From Phycisphaerales bacterium (GTDB taxonomy: Bacteria > Planctomycetota > Phycisphaerae > UBA1845 > UTPLA1), in the NCBI GenBank assembly GCA_022360095.1, contig JAKSDK010000778.1, positions 1 to 64,000 of the forward strand: a stretch of DNA of 64,000 bases, in the 5' to 3' direction. The notes under the pieces are model-generated. The model saw nothing but the letters and a program-made list of their open reading frames with translations, did not search any database and was not told where the DNA came from. A program made the position numbers and the translations under genes. Positions 1 through 8,593 of this stretch are shown here, one piece after another (within the stretch, counting starts at the first letter, position 1; each line of letters opens with the position of its first letter).

Positions 1-283
1 CGTGTCCAACGTGTTCAGAGAACCTCGATGAATCCCCAACGGTCGCTTCGCGCTCCGGTACGCGAGAAATCCGAGATCGACTCGCTTCAATCCTCCGACG
101 GTGCCGAGGAACGAACCGAGTCGTGATATGAGAATCTCTGCTGCGGGGGTTCTAAGGAGACTTCCTATCTACACCATAAACGATGATTTCACGAAAGCAA
201 CTGTGAAAAAAGGCACAGGTGTCTGCAAACGACCGCGTGAAGGAGTGTTTGGTGACCATTGGCTGCCGGGACCGGCGGGGTGG

Positions 284-352
284 CATGCCCAAACCGAAGG
301 CGTGGGCATGTTGAGCCATACGGTGGGTGGAACCTGGTGGAACCCGCCCTAC
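284..352. repeat. Composite interspersed palindrome, degenerate copy
   Basis: Inverted repeat CATGCCCA (284-291) / TGGGCATG (303-310) is followed by a GGTGGGTGGAACC...GGAACCCGCCCTAC segment (322-352). The second half matches the repeat copies near 42.58 kb and 51.0 kb, with the GGTGGAACC unit apparently duplicated here. Probably a REP-like non-coding repeat. Confidence 0.5.
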
Positions 353-561
353 AACTTCTGCACTCGCTGCCAGGACGTCCGAAAATTGCGCGGATGATCG
401 AATCGCCATGAAAGGTGGTTTCATAACCGCCTGAAAGAGTTGAGATGGTTGATTTTGGAGGTGATAATTGGATACGAAGCGGAGATGCTGCGTGGGGGGG
501 ACTCACGGATACGCTGCCGTGGTGCACAAGCCGTCAGCCCAGCCATGGACGTCGGCGTCCA

Positions 562-589
562 TTGACAAATACCGGAGAAACAGTAGATT
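562..589 (+). promoter_or_regulatory. Candidate sigma70-type promoter
   Basis: A perfect -35 box TTGACA (562-567) is followed after 16 bp by TAGATT (584-589, four of six matches to TATAAT). It lies about 65 bp before the GTG start of the exported-protein gene and could also feed rpmA and obgE. The -35 box overlaps the end of the ATGGACG/CGTCCAT hairpin, which might act as an operator. Pattern match only. Confidence 0.4.
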
Positions 590-653
590 AACGAGGTTTG
601 GCGTCTGCTATGGGGGTCTCCCCGGCGGCGTCATTTCGAAGTGAGGATTAGCC

Positions 654-1364
654 GTGAAGATTCGATCGGTGCTGAACGGGGCGATGTTGCTCTCCATGTT
701 GATCGTGGCCTCTGCGCAGGCTGCGCCCGAGCCGAGCCCGACCCCTGTGAAGTGGGAGCTTTCGTTGACGCCGAGTTCCCCAATGCGGATTGAGGTGGAT
801 CTGGGTTCGGGGCGGCAGACGTTCTGGTATCTGCTCTACACGGTGACGAACAATACGGGAAGGGAGGTCGATTTCCACCCGAACATTGTTCGGGTGAACG
901 AGATCGAGAGCGAGGTTCCTGCCGATATGGCCTCGTCGATGCCGGAGCAGGCCTCGAGGATTACCGTCGATCCCGCGATCGTGGGTCCGCGTCCGAAGGT
1001 TTTTTCCGCGATTCGGGAATTGCATGCGAAGACCCATCCCTTTTTGGTCAGACCCGTCGATGCGATCACGACCCTTCGCCAGGGGAAGGACAACGCCCTG
1101 ACAAGTGTGGCGATCTTCAAGGATTTGGATGTTCGCGTGAGTAAGTTCACGGTTTTTTTCAGCGGTTTGTCCGGTGAGCGGCTTCGAAAGCCCAATCCCG
1201 CCTACAAGCCGGACACTAAGGGCAGTGCCGACCGTAAGGACGTGAGTCAGAGGTTTTTCCTTCTGACGAAGACGTTGGCCATGCCTTACACGTTGCCCGG
1301 TGATGTGAGGACGCGGCGCTATGCGACGCCGATTCTGGGCAGGATGAAATGGGTGATGCGTTAA
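654..1364 (+). CDS. Exported protein of unknown function, 236 aa
   Basis: I do not recognise the family. The GTG start follows GTGAGGA at a usable distance. Residues 1-23 form a signal peptide (basic start, hydrophobic core, AQA cleavage site). The mature part, about 210 residues, reads like a beta-rich domain early on ([31 protein letters not shown]), which resembles the opening of Ig-like or BatD-like secreted domains, then a basic tail. It stands just before rpmA on the same strand, where bL21 (rplU) is often found, and shows no ribosomal-protein resemblance. Likely secreted or periplasmic; role unknown. Confidence 0.75.
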   Translation: MKIRSVLNGAMLLSMLIVASAQAAPEPSPTPVKWELSLTPSSPMRIEVDLGSGRQTFWYLLYTVTNNTGREVDFHPNIVRVNEIESEVPADMASSMPEQASRITVDPAIVGPRPKVFSAIRELHAKTHPFLVRPVDAITTLRQGKDNALTSVAIFKDLDVRVSKFTVFFSGLSGERLRKPNPAYKPDTKGSADRKDVSQRFFLLTKTLAMPYTLPGDVRTRRYATPILGRMKWVMR

Positions 1365-1432
1365 GAATACTCCCCTCCTTGGCATTGAGGTGGGGTCGAG
1401 TTAGTGATCGAAGAGTACCAAGGATATTCATC

Positions 1433-1690
1433 ATGGCACACAAAAAAGGGCAGGGCTCCACTCGAAACGGTCGTGACAGCAATCCACAGTTTCGCGGCGT
1501 AAAGCGTTATGACGGTCAACTGGTTCGCACGGGCACGATTCTCGTTCGGCAATGCGGGACGCCGTTCAAGCCCGGCATGTATGTTGGACGCGCCAAAGAC
1601 GACACGCTGTTCGCCCTTCGTGACGGCAAGGTTGTCTTCAAGAGCAAGCGTGTCTCGATCGAGCCGATCAGTCCCTCCAAAGAAAGCTAA
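1433..1690 (+). CDS. rpmA: Large ribosomal subunit protein bL27
   Basis: The 85-residue product is bL27, a 50S protein whose N-terminal arm reaches the peptidyl transferase centre. It begins [19 protein letters not shown] and continues through the family-typical G-x-I-x-VRQ-x-GT...PG-x-x-VG-x-x-x-DDTLFAL block. The start is the ATG before AHKK, preceded by AAGGAT; a longer frame upstream adds 28 unrelated residues. The lysine/glycine-rich N-terminus starts directly at MAHKK, so no cleavable N-terminal extension of the Firmicutes type is present. It precedes obgE as in many bacteria, but rplU is not adjacent. Confidence 0.97.
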   Translation: MAHKKGQGSTRNGRDSNPQFRGVKRYDGQLVRTGTILVRQCGTPFKPGMYVGRAKDDTLFALRDGKVVFKSKRVSIEPISPSKES

Positions 1691-1809
1691 GGCGATTCGC
1701 TCATCTGGAAGCGACGAACACGGCCACCTGAGTTTGCGAGCGGGTGGTCTGCGCGGTGTTCTGATTATCCATCTGTGGGTCAATGGGCCCGAAGATCCTT
1801 TGACGTCCC

Positions 1810-2829
1810 ATGCTATTCATTGACCAGGCTGAAATCTGCGCCCGATCCGGCCGCGGCGGGGACGGTTGCGTCGGCTTTCGACGCGAAAAGTACGTGGCCA
1901 AAGGCGGTCCGGACGGCGGCGACGGCGGCGACGGCGGAAGCGTCTATCTTGAAGTCGATCCCCAAATGTCTACACTCGTAGATTTCACCGGGCACCATCA
2001 CTGGACCGCCGGCGCAGGCCAGCCGGGACGCGGAAGCAACTGCACGGGCAAAAAAGGCAAGGATGAATTCGTTCGTGTTCCCGCGGGCACCCTTGTCTAC
2101 GATCGCGACACGGGCGTTCTTTTGAAAGATCTGGTGGACGAAGGTGATCGGGTTTGTGTCGCTCGCGGCGGCAAGGGGGGCAAGGGGAATGCCCGATTTG
2201 CGACAGCCACCAATCAGACGCCGCGCGAGTTTGAGCCCGGCGGCAAGAGCGAGGAACGGTGGCTCCGTTTGGAACTCAAGCTGATCGCCGATGTCGGCGT
2301 CATCGGTCTGCCCAACGCAGGCAAGAGCACGCTGCTCTCCCGTGTGACGAAGGCCAAACCGAAGATTGCCGATTATCCGTTCACGACGCTCATTCCAAAC
2401 CTGGGCATCGTCGCCCTGCGCGGGTATCGACGTTTCGTGATGGCCGATGTTCCAGGTTTGCTTGAAGGCGCCCATGAAGGCGTCGGGCTCGGGGATACGT
2501 TCCTCCGGCATATCGAGCGAACACGGGTTCTTCTGCATTTGGTCGACTTGTTTCCCCCCGAAGGTGCGCCGAAGCCGGTTGAAGCGTATTACATGATTCG
2601 GAATGAGTTGGAGAAATACAGTCAACTCTTGGCCGCGAAGCCCGAACTGGTGGTCGCCAACAAGCTTGATCTCACGAACTCCGACGATCCGCCTGAGTTG
2701 TGCGACTTTCGAGATGCCTTGGGCACGGACGTCATGGGCATCTCAGCGGTGGCGGGTCGGGGTCTTGAAGGCATGACCAATCAGCTTTGGGAGATGCTGG
2801 AAATTCAACGCGACGCGGAGGCCGATTAA
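1810..2829 (+). CDS. obgE: GTPase Obg/CgtA
   Basis: Obg is an essential GTPase bound to the 50S subunit, acting in ribosome assembly and stress control. Residues 1-158 form the glycine-rich Obg fold (GGPDGGDGGDGGSVYLE, GGKGGKGNARF, TPREFEPG). The G domain follows: P-loop GLPNAGKST (166-174), switch I region DYPFTTLIPN, DVPG (213-216), NKLD (284-287) and SA (312-313). The protein ends at 339 residues with no C-terminal OCT domain, a common short form. It follows rpmA, the usual arrangement. Its stop overlaps the end of the convergent acpS gene by 4 bp. Confidence 0.97.
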   Translation: MLFIDQAEICARSGRGGDGCVGFRREKYVAKGGPDGGDGGDGGSVYLEVDPQMSTLVDFTGHHHWTAGAGQPGRGSNCTGKKGKDEFVRVPAGTLVYDRDTGVLLKDLVDEGDRVCVARGGKGGKGNARFATATNQTPREFEPGGKSEERWLRLELKLIADVGVIGLPNAGKSTLLSRVTKAKPKIADYPFTTLIPNLGIVALRGYRRFVMADVPGLLEGAHEGVGLGDTFLRHIERTRVLLHLVDLFPPEGAPKPVEAYYMIRNELEKYSQLLAAKPELVVANKLDLTNSDDPPELCDFRDALGTDVMGISAVAGRGLEGMTNQLWEMLEIQRDAEAD

Positions 2830-3209
2830 CCGGAGACACCGATCGCGCTGGCGGCGGCATAATGGTCGGTGTGCGTGATCGTCAGCAAGATGTTGGCAAT
2901 GCCCAATCGGCTCGCCACCTCTTCGGTATGTCCGGTCAAAGCGACGTGTGGCTGTCCTGCGTCATCGTTGGTGATTTCGATATCCGTCCAGGCAATTTGT
3001 CCGCGCCAGCCCGTGCCGATGACCTTGAGGATCGCCTCTTTGGCGGCAAAGCGCCCGGCGATGCGCGGGACGGGGTTTTTGTGCCGTTCACAGTATTGAC
3101 GTTCGACATCCGTCAGGATACGGCTGAGAAACCTTTCGGGGTGCTGTTTCCAGACCCGCTCGATTCGCTCGTTCTCGACGAGGTCGATTCCGTGGCCGAT
3201 GATGCTCAT
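2826..3209 (-). CDS. acpS: Holo-[acyl-carrier-protein] synthase
   Basis: AcpS transfers 4'-phosphopantetheine from CoA to the serine of apo-acyl carrier protein. The 127-residue product has the family motifs: GIDLVE near the N-terminus, F-x-x-RILTD-x-E and RFAAKEA with the magnesium-binding glutamate, then ITHTDHYAAA close to the C-terminus. The ATG before SIIGHG is chosen; a TTG two codons upstream is possible. It converges on obgE with a 4-bp overlap. Confidence 0.95.
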   Translation of the reverse strand: MSIIGHGIDLVENERIERVWKQHPERFLSRILTDVERQYCERHKNPVPRIAGRFAAKEAILKVIGTGWRGQIAWTDIEITNDDAGQPHVALTGHTEEVASRLGIANILLTITHTDHYAAASAIGVSG

Positions 3210-3259
3210 GATCAAGTCTCATACATCGTTGGGAGTGTTGTCGATCAGGGCCGGCGCCA

Positions 3260-6187
3260 TCATTCCGGCCAGACCAGATTGCCCAACGTTTTCGGATCGT
3301 AACAGTATCGCGGCGCCCTTGCCCAATCCGAATATTCGCCTCGGATCGGCTCCAGCCGGGCCAGATTGAATCCCCACACCGGGTTCGCGGCCGCGTCGGG
3401 TCCGAACGTCGAAACCGGAATGGCGATTTCTGCCGACCAGCCGCGGTCCGTCCGAGACACTTCGCATCTCGGTGGCAGTCCCGGCCAGGATTGCACCTTG
3501 CCGATCGGCGGCACCATTCGGACGCCGCGTTCGAAAACCGTGTTGCCGGTTGATTTTAAGACGATGTGGTACAGGTCTCCGCTCTGTGTTCCACTATTTG
3601 TCGGATCGATCAGGATTTCCACCAGATCTTCGCCGACGGGCATCAGATCCTTGTATTCCACGAAGTTTCGCAGGGGTGTGGCGTTCGTCGTCTCTCTTGC
3701 TTCCGGCGGCGCCGCCGCTTGAATACCGATGTATAAGATCCCCTGATCCTGACAGAGGTAGCCTGCCGTCTGACTCTCAGCTTTGCGACGCTCATTGCCC
3801 GGGCCGTCGTGTGCCGTGATCAGTCGAAAATCACCGGCTGCGTTGAACTCGTTCGGTGGCCAGTCGTCAAGGTTTCCGTCCACCTTGATCGGCCAGGGGG
3901 CTGTCGGGACCTGAACAACCGATGTCGTCGCCGCGATTTGAATGGGCTCGGGCGCACCCGAATCAAAGACAAGGTTTTGGATGGAATGACCGTCCAGGTC
4001 GGTTCTGGGCAGCTTTGGGAAGGAGGCGATCAACTTCTCGCGAGCCAGCCCCATTTCAGGGATCGGTCCGACTCGAACGACGTCACTGATACCGGCGGCT
4101 CCGGGCGGCAAGGGTCCGAACTTCAGTTCTCCTTCCAAGGGCGTGCGCTGCTCGCTCCGAATCGCCACTTCGTACGTCAGGAGAAATCCTTCGTGCTCCG
4201 GGCGGTTGTCCGTCAGCAATCGCGCCGACTCGCACTCCGCTTCAATCCGCCGAGTCTGTCGAAGAAACCGGACCCAGTCCGCGCGTTCGGCACCGTCACC
4301 TGCAGCTGCACCTTCGTTGAGAAGGCTGTGAAGCTCGTCATCCAGCATGCGTCCCGCCAACTCCCAGACGGCGGGGTCATCGACGCGACGGCCAAAAAGA
4401 CCGTCCTGGTAATTATCGCCATAAGCTTCGGTTCCGGTGGCCTTGATCAAGGAACCGGCGATCAACTTGGCCGTTTCCTTCCGTCCGTTTTTTTCCAGCA
4501 GTTTCAGCCGTTGATAGTCCTGAATGCCCAGTTGCAGATGCTTAAGGCGCACGGAGGGCACGGGGGTGTCCAGACCAAACCATTGACCGGGATAGACCAG
4601 CCAACCGTCAGTCGGCTTTTTTCGGGCGCGGATCGGCCGGTCGAAGACGTCGTCAGGCCAGTTTGTCACCTGATCGAGGAAGATGGCCTCATGATCCTGC
4701 AGGAAAGCCTGCCATGCGAGGCTGCGTGCATGAATCGGCGGGGCTTCGACCGCGAGCGAACCGCTGTAGGGCGGTTGATCCGGGACGAACCAGGTGCGCT
4801 TGCCGAGCGTCTGTAGGCGCGACATGGTAGGCCCGTGCTGATAGCGCGCCGGCGTCGCCCAGATATCAATCACGGACGTGAGATCTTCATGTTTGTGTTC
4901 AAACCAGCCGAAAGGGGCCATCGACTGGGGGACGGCCCGAGTCGCAAAGCTGAGTTGATCGTCGACCAGGTGGGTGAGGATCGCGAGTTGCCGGACCTTT
5001 TCGAGGTCTTCGGCCCGAGGGTTCGGCTGCCGGATCAGATCAAAGAACACGAAGGTTTTGTCGAGCCAGCCTTTTTGCTTGAAATGCGCGGCGACGGCGG
5101 CCAGATATTTCTTCAAGACGGCGGTGTAAACCGTCGAATCCTTGCCGCCGTATTGTGATGGATCGGGTTGCTGCAGATCGATCGGCAGGGGCCACGCCCA
5201 TGGGGCCCGATTGTTCTGGTATGTACGCCCGTTGATGAGCGGACTACAAAAGCGATCGTAATCCGCCCAGTCGAGCAGAATCTCGCCGCCCAGATTCTGC
5301 TTGAATCGCGGGCGAAGTTCCTGCGTAAACGGGCTGAGCCCGTGTGCGTGAAGTAATTTGAAGGTGTCTTGGAGGACCCGTTGTGCTTCAGGATCGCCCA
5401 GGACGATCCGGAGATTCTCGGGGTCCAGTTTTGTGTGGGCGGCGAGTATGGGTTGAAGTTGCACCCTTGCCAAGACCGGTATCGCCTCTTCCGGCGGCAG
5501 GATGACGTCACGCACCTGCAGCACGATGGGCGTTCTCCGACTTTGGCCCGTTGTTTCCTGCACGACGATTGCGCCTTCGTAGGTGCCGGGTCGCGCGCTG
5601 AACGGAATGTGAATCTCGACCCAGAAAACGAGGTTCGTGTTCGACGGGATGGTGAACGGCTGACCATGCGTCCTCGCGTTGATCGGCACCAATGCGTCCG
5701 GGATTTCTCGCGGCCCTCGTCGTCCGATGGAACGGAGATACCAGTTTGGGTATTGGTCGATCGTCACAGGCCAGTGACGGTAGATTTGAACGGCGTCCGG
5801 CGGGATCACGTTTGACGCGGATTTCAGCGCCTCCACGGAAACGGTCAGCCCGGTGGCGCCTTCTTCCGGGCCATGCAGCGCGAATTCGAAGGGCACGATT
5901 TCGTTGACCGCGCCGCGCAGCCGAATCCGATTTTCGTCCTGATTGTAGTAGTCGGTTTCATCGCGAGGCGGCCGGTTCAGGTCCAGCACCATCGAGGGGC
6001 CCGAAGCCCATACCTTCGGCATCGTGACGACGGGTTCGCTTTCGTTCGGGACGCACGATCCTGAAAGCCCCATCACCATCATGCAAAGGACGAGGCGGCC
6101 CTTGGGACGTCCTGGTCCATAAAGGAGAGGAAGGGATGTGCGATTACGGTTTATCACTGATAAGATGTTGGTACCCATGTGTATCAC
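3260..6187 (-). CDS. Lipoprotein with DUF4091/GH123-like region and CBM9-like domain
   Basis: The 975-residue product is predicted to be a surface or periplasmic glycan-active lipoprotein. A lipobox LSGSC lies at residues 41-45 after a hydrophobic stretch; the 30 residues before it make the exact start uncertain (GTG start used, an ATG lies three codons on). The middle has the layout of GH123-like/DUF4091 proteins: a beta-sandwich with YRHWPVTIDQYPNWYLR and PGTYEG, then a barrel-like part with W-rich strands (FVFFDLIRQPNPRAEDL, IDIWATPARY, WLVYPGQWFGLDTPVPSVR-type end). The last 200 residues match a CBM9-like fold (IKVDGNLDDWPPNEF, WSAEIAIPVSTFG, WGFNLARLEP). Substrate unknown; no catalytic residue can be assigned safely from sequence alone. 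Confidence 0.75.
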   Translation of the reverse strand: MIHMGTNILSVINRNRTSLPLLYGPGRPKGRLVLCMMVMGLSGSCVPNESEPVVTMPKVWASGPSMVLDLNRPPRDETDYYNQDENRIRLRGAVNEIVPFEFALHGPEEGATGLTVSVEALKSASNVIPPDAVQIYRHWPVTIDQYPNWYLRSIGRRGPREIPDALVPINARTHGQPFTIPSNTNLVFWVEIHIPFSARPGTYEGAIVVQETTGQSRRTPIVLQVRDVILPPEEAIPVLARVQLQPILAAHTKLDPENLRIVLGDPEAQRVLQDTFKLLHAHGLSPFTQELRPRFKQNLGGEILLDWADYDRFCSPLINGRTYQNNRAPWAWPLPIDLQQPDPSQYGGKDSTVYTAVLKKYLAAVAAHFKQKGWLDKTFVFFDLIRQPNPRAEDLEKVRQLAILTHLVDDQLSFATRAVPQSMAPFGWFEHKHEDLTSVIDIWATPARYQHGPTMSRLQTLGKRTWFVPDQPPYSGSLAVEAPPIHARSLAWQAFLQDHEAIFLDQVTNWPDDVFDRPIRARKKPTDGWLVYPGQWFGLDTPVPSVRLKHLQLGIQDYQRLKLLEKNGRKETAKLIAGSLIKATGTEAYGDNYQDGLFGRRVDDPAVWELAGRMLDDELHSLLNEGAAAGDGAERADWVRFLRQTRRIEAECESARLLTDNRPEHEGFLLTYEVAIRSEQRTPLEGELKFGPLPPGAAGISDVVRVGPIPEMGLAREKLIASFPKLPRTDLDGHSIQNLVFDSGAPEPIQIAATTSVVQVPTAPWPIKVDGNLDDWPPNEFNAAGDFRLITAHDGPGNERRKAESQTAGYLCQDQGILYIGIQAAAPPEARETTNATPLRNFVEYKDLMPVGEDLVEILIDPTNSGTQSGDLYHIVLKSTGNTVFERGVRMVPPIGKVQSWPGLPPRCEVSRTDRGWSAEIAIPVSTFGPDAAANPVWGFNLARLEPIRGEYSDWARAPRYCYDPKTLGNLVWPE

Positions 6188-6342
6188 TGCGACGTTGCTG
6201 GCGAGAAATGAGGGTTTTCATTCAAGGATGGTCGGTCATGCAGGCTACAAAGTATTATGATTATTCTCCGGAAATGTCAATCAAAAAGGATTGGAGGGCC
6301 GACGGGATTCGGAAAGAGGCGATTTGAGCCGACCGGCTGCTG

Positions 6343-8574
6343 ATGAAAACTGAAATGCCCTCATCGAAATCCGCTGCAGACAGGAAGGCAAGCTGCACCC
6401 CTCGGCCGTCCGCCAAAGAGGGAGATGTTCGCCTGTCCGTGATCGCGGTGGATCCGGTGACGGGGATGAAGAAGTCGCGATCCGGCCGCTGGCGGGCCTA
6501 TTCTCTGGCGATCGTCCATCTCCTGATGGTCGGCCATTTCCTGCACTGGCTGTGGGCGGGCAGCACGCTCACGCCCATCGAACCCTCGGAATCCGTCGAG
6601 CTGATCCGTCGTGGCGAGATCAACATGGGATTGGTCTTTTTCGGCCTCGCTTTGATCGCGACATTGATCCTCGGCCGTTGGGTCTGCGGCTGGGGGTGCC
6701 ACATCATCGCCTATCAGGATCTGACGCTATGGCTTCTCAAAAAGCTGCGCATGCGGCCAAAGGCGTTCAGGACGAGGTTCATGATCTACATCCCCCTGGT
6801 GGTCGCTGCCGGTTGGATGTTCTTATATCCGTTGGGAGCAAGATTGTGGACGATGGTTCAGGGACATCCGGCGCCGGAGTTCACCTGGCATCTGATGCGG
6901 ACAGGCTTTTGGGATACGTTTCCCGGACCCGTGTTCGCCTGTCTGACCATTCTGGTCTGCGGCGTCGTCATCATTTATTACCTCGGCCCCAAGGCGTTTT
7001 GCACCTATGGTTGTCCCTACGGCGCCTTCTTCGGCCTGACCGACAAGCTGGCGACGGCCAGGATTCGCGTGACGGACGCCTGCAAGCAATGCGGGCACTG
7101 TACGGCGGCCTGCACGTCGAACGTGAACGTGGCCGAAGAGGTGAATCTCTACAAGATGGTCGTCGATCCCGGCTGTATGAAGTGTCTGGATTGCGTGGAA
7201 GTCTGTCCAAATGATGCGTTGTATTTCGGCTTTGGCAAGCCGGCGCTGGGCGCAAAGCCTGCCCGACCGCCTAAGCAACGTCGTTATGACATGACGCTCG
7301 CAGAGGAGATCGTGGCCCTTTTCGTGTTTTTTGCCACGCTGGTCTCCGTGAATGGTCTCTACGGACAGTTTCCATTTCTGATGTCGTTGGGGGTTGCATG
7401 TGTGGTCACGTTTGTGTGTATGAAAACCGCTCGCATCTTTTATGCCCGGGATGTCATGCTCCAAAAGCTCCGCCTGAAAACGGGAGGAAAAACTCGGCCG
7501 CAGGGAGTCGCCCACGTGGTGGTGACACTACTGTTGGTCGGGCTGCTGATTCACTCCGGTGTGTGGCGGTATCACGACATTCTCGGCGGCTGGGTCTATG
7601 ACGAATCGATTCCGAACTGGCAATATGATTCCGCCTTTGTCGAAAATGCGTCACCGGAGAAGCTCGAAAAGGTTGCAGCCGGCGTGCATCACTACGAAGC
7701 CTGTGAACGATGGGGCCTCTTCGGCATGGCGGATAACCATCTTCGTCTTGGCTGGCTGTATCTGTTTACCGACGATCCGGGCCGTGCGCCGGGGCAGATG
7801 CACAAAGCTCTGGCGGCGTATCCTGATCGGGCGGATTGGTGGCTCCAGCTTGCCAAGGTGGAGACGCACCTAGGCCACCTGGACAAGGCCCGAGAGGCAT
7901 TTGAGAAGGCCATTTCGCTTGAGACGGCGACGAGGGAAGCTCTGTTTCGAAAAGCCGGGCCTGTACGGCTACCGATTTCGGCGAGAATCTGGGTCGAATG
8001 GGCCGGATTTCACGCCGCACAAGGGGATTTTGATTCGGCGAGACCAAAACTGCTGAATGCCGTCCGGTTCGATCCGCAAGATCAACTTGCAATCCAGCGG
8101 TTGAACTTATTGCGGAGCCTGGAGCCTCAGGATTTCACTCAGGCAGTTTCGGATTATCGCGAAGCGATCCGGGATCAACCCGGCCTCCTGGTATTGCGTC
8201 ACAACCTGGCTCATGCACTCACGATATCGCGCCGGTACGACGAGGCTGTTGAGCAATACCGTGAGGCGCTCAAGATTGCACCGGATTCGCTCCTGCTAAG
8301 GTTCGACTTCGGGGCGGTCCTCATTATTCGGCAGGATTTTGAGGGACTGGCGCGCGAGTATGAATTCATTCTCAAGGCGCAATCTCGCGACCCCGAAATC
8401 ATCAAGCTCAAAGCCGAGACCGCGTTGCGGCTGGCCGTATTGTATGCGGGGAGTGGGTCGGTTCCGGATGCGCTTCGCGTACTCTCCATCGCCATCAAGA
8501 CGGGCAGCAAGGAACAGCAGCAACGGGCAAAGCAAATGTGGCAACAACTCAGTAGGCAGCCACCGCCGGCCTGA
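6343..8574 (+). CDS. Membrane polyferredoxin (NapH/NosR/CcoG-like) fused to TPR domain
   Basis: The 743-residue product joins an electron-transfer membrane module to a tetratricopeptide domain. Residues 1-50 are a basic, probably cytoplasmic tail. Membrane spans near 52-72, 94-111, 148-164 and 196-214 carry the family motifs RWVCGWGC (112-119) and FCTYGCPYG (219-227). Two 4Fe-4S sites follow: C247-x2-C250-x2-C253-x3-C257 and C278-x2-C281-x2-C284-x3-C288-P. After two or three further spans (to about 410) comes a region of roughly 300 residues with TPR units (for example LGHLDKAREAFEKAISLE, SRRYDEAVEQYREALKIAP). NapH, NosR and CcoG/RdxA normally lack TPRs, so this is a fusion. No nap, nos or cco gene is adjacent, so its redox partner is unknown. 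Confidence 0.85.
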   Translation: MKTEMPSSKSAADRKASCTPRPSAKEGDVRLSVIAVDPVTGMKKSRSGRWRAYSLAIVHLLMVGHFLHWLWAGSTLTPIEPSESVELIRRGEINMGLVFFGLALIATLILGRWVCGWGCHIIAYQDLTLWLLKKLRMRPKAFRTRFMIYIPLVVAAGWMFLYPLGARLWTMVQGHPAPEFTWHLMRTGFWDTFPGPVFACLTILVCGVVIIYYLGPKAFCTYGCPYGAFFGLTDKLATARIRVTDACKQCGHCTAACTSNVNVAEEVNLYKMVVDPGCMKCLDCVEVCPNDALYFGFGKPALGAKPARPPKQRRYDMTLAEEIVALFVFFATLVSVNGLYGQFPFLMSLGVACVVTFVCMKTARIFYARDVMLQKLRLKTGGKTRPQGVAHVVVTLLLVGLLIHSGVWRYHDILGGWVYDESIPNWQYDSAFVENASPEKLEKVAAGVHHYEACERWGLFGMADNHLRLGWLYLFTDDPGRAPGQMHKALAAYPDRADWWLQLAKVETHLGHLDKAREAFEKAISLETATREALFRKAGPVRLPISARIWVEWAGFHAAQGDFDSARPKLLNAVRFDPQDQLAIQRLNLLRSLEPQDFTQAVSDYREAIRDQPGLLVLRHNLAHALTISRRYDEAVEQYREALKIAPDSLLLRFDFGAVLIIRQDFEGLAREYEFILKAQSRDPEIIKLKAETALRLAVLYAGSGSVPDALRVLSIAIKTGSKEQQQRAKQMWQQLSRQPPPA

Positions 8575-8593
8575 GTGCCTTTGCGAGTGGCGC

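Larger units (their letters stand above)
1..653. other. Non-coding start of window
   Basis: I see no convincing gene here; the short open frames lack family features and run through palindromes. It holds a CATGCCCA/TGGGCATG inverted repeat, a degenerate copy of the GGCGGG/CCCGCCCTAC repeat, a perfect 7-bp hairpin (ATGGACG, loop TCGG, CGTCCAT, 545-562) and a promoter-like sequence before the first gene. Confidence 0.5.

Noticed and set aside
101..397. 98-codon plus-strand frame near the window start
   Set aside because: It runs through two palindromes of the repeat family and has no recognisable domain.
648..1385. Long minus-strand open frame over the exported-protein gene
   Set aside because: It is antisense to a gene with a signal peptide, lacks a Shine-Dalgarno and has the arginine-rich, low-quality composition typical of shadow frames in GC-rich DNA.
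3809..4816. 335-codon plus-strand frame inside the DUF4091-type lipoprotein gene
   Set aside because: Antisense to a gene with a clear lipobox and domain layout; no motif or start signal.
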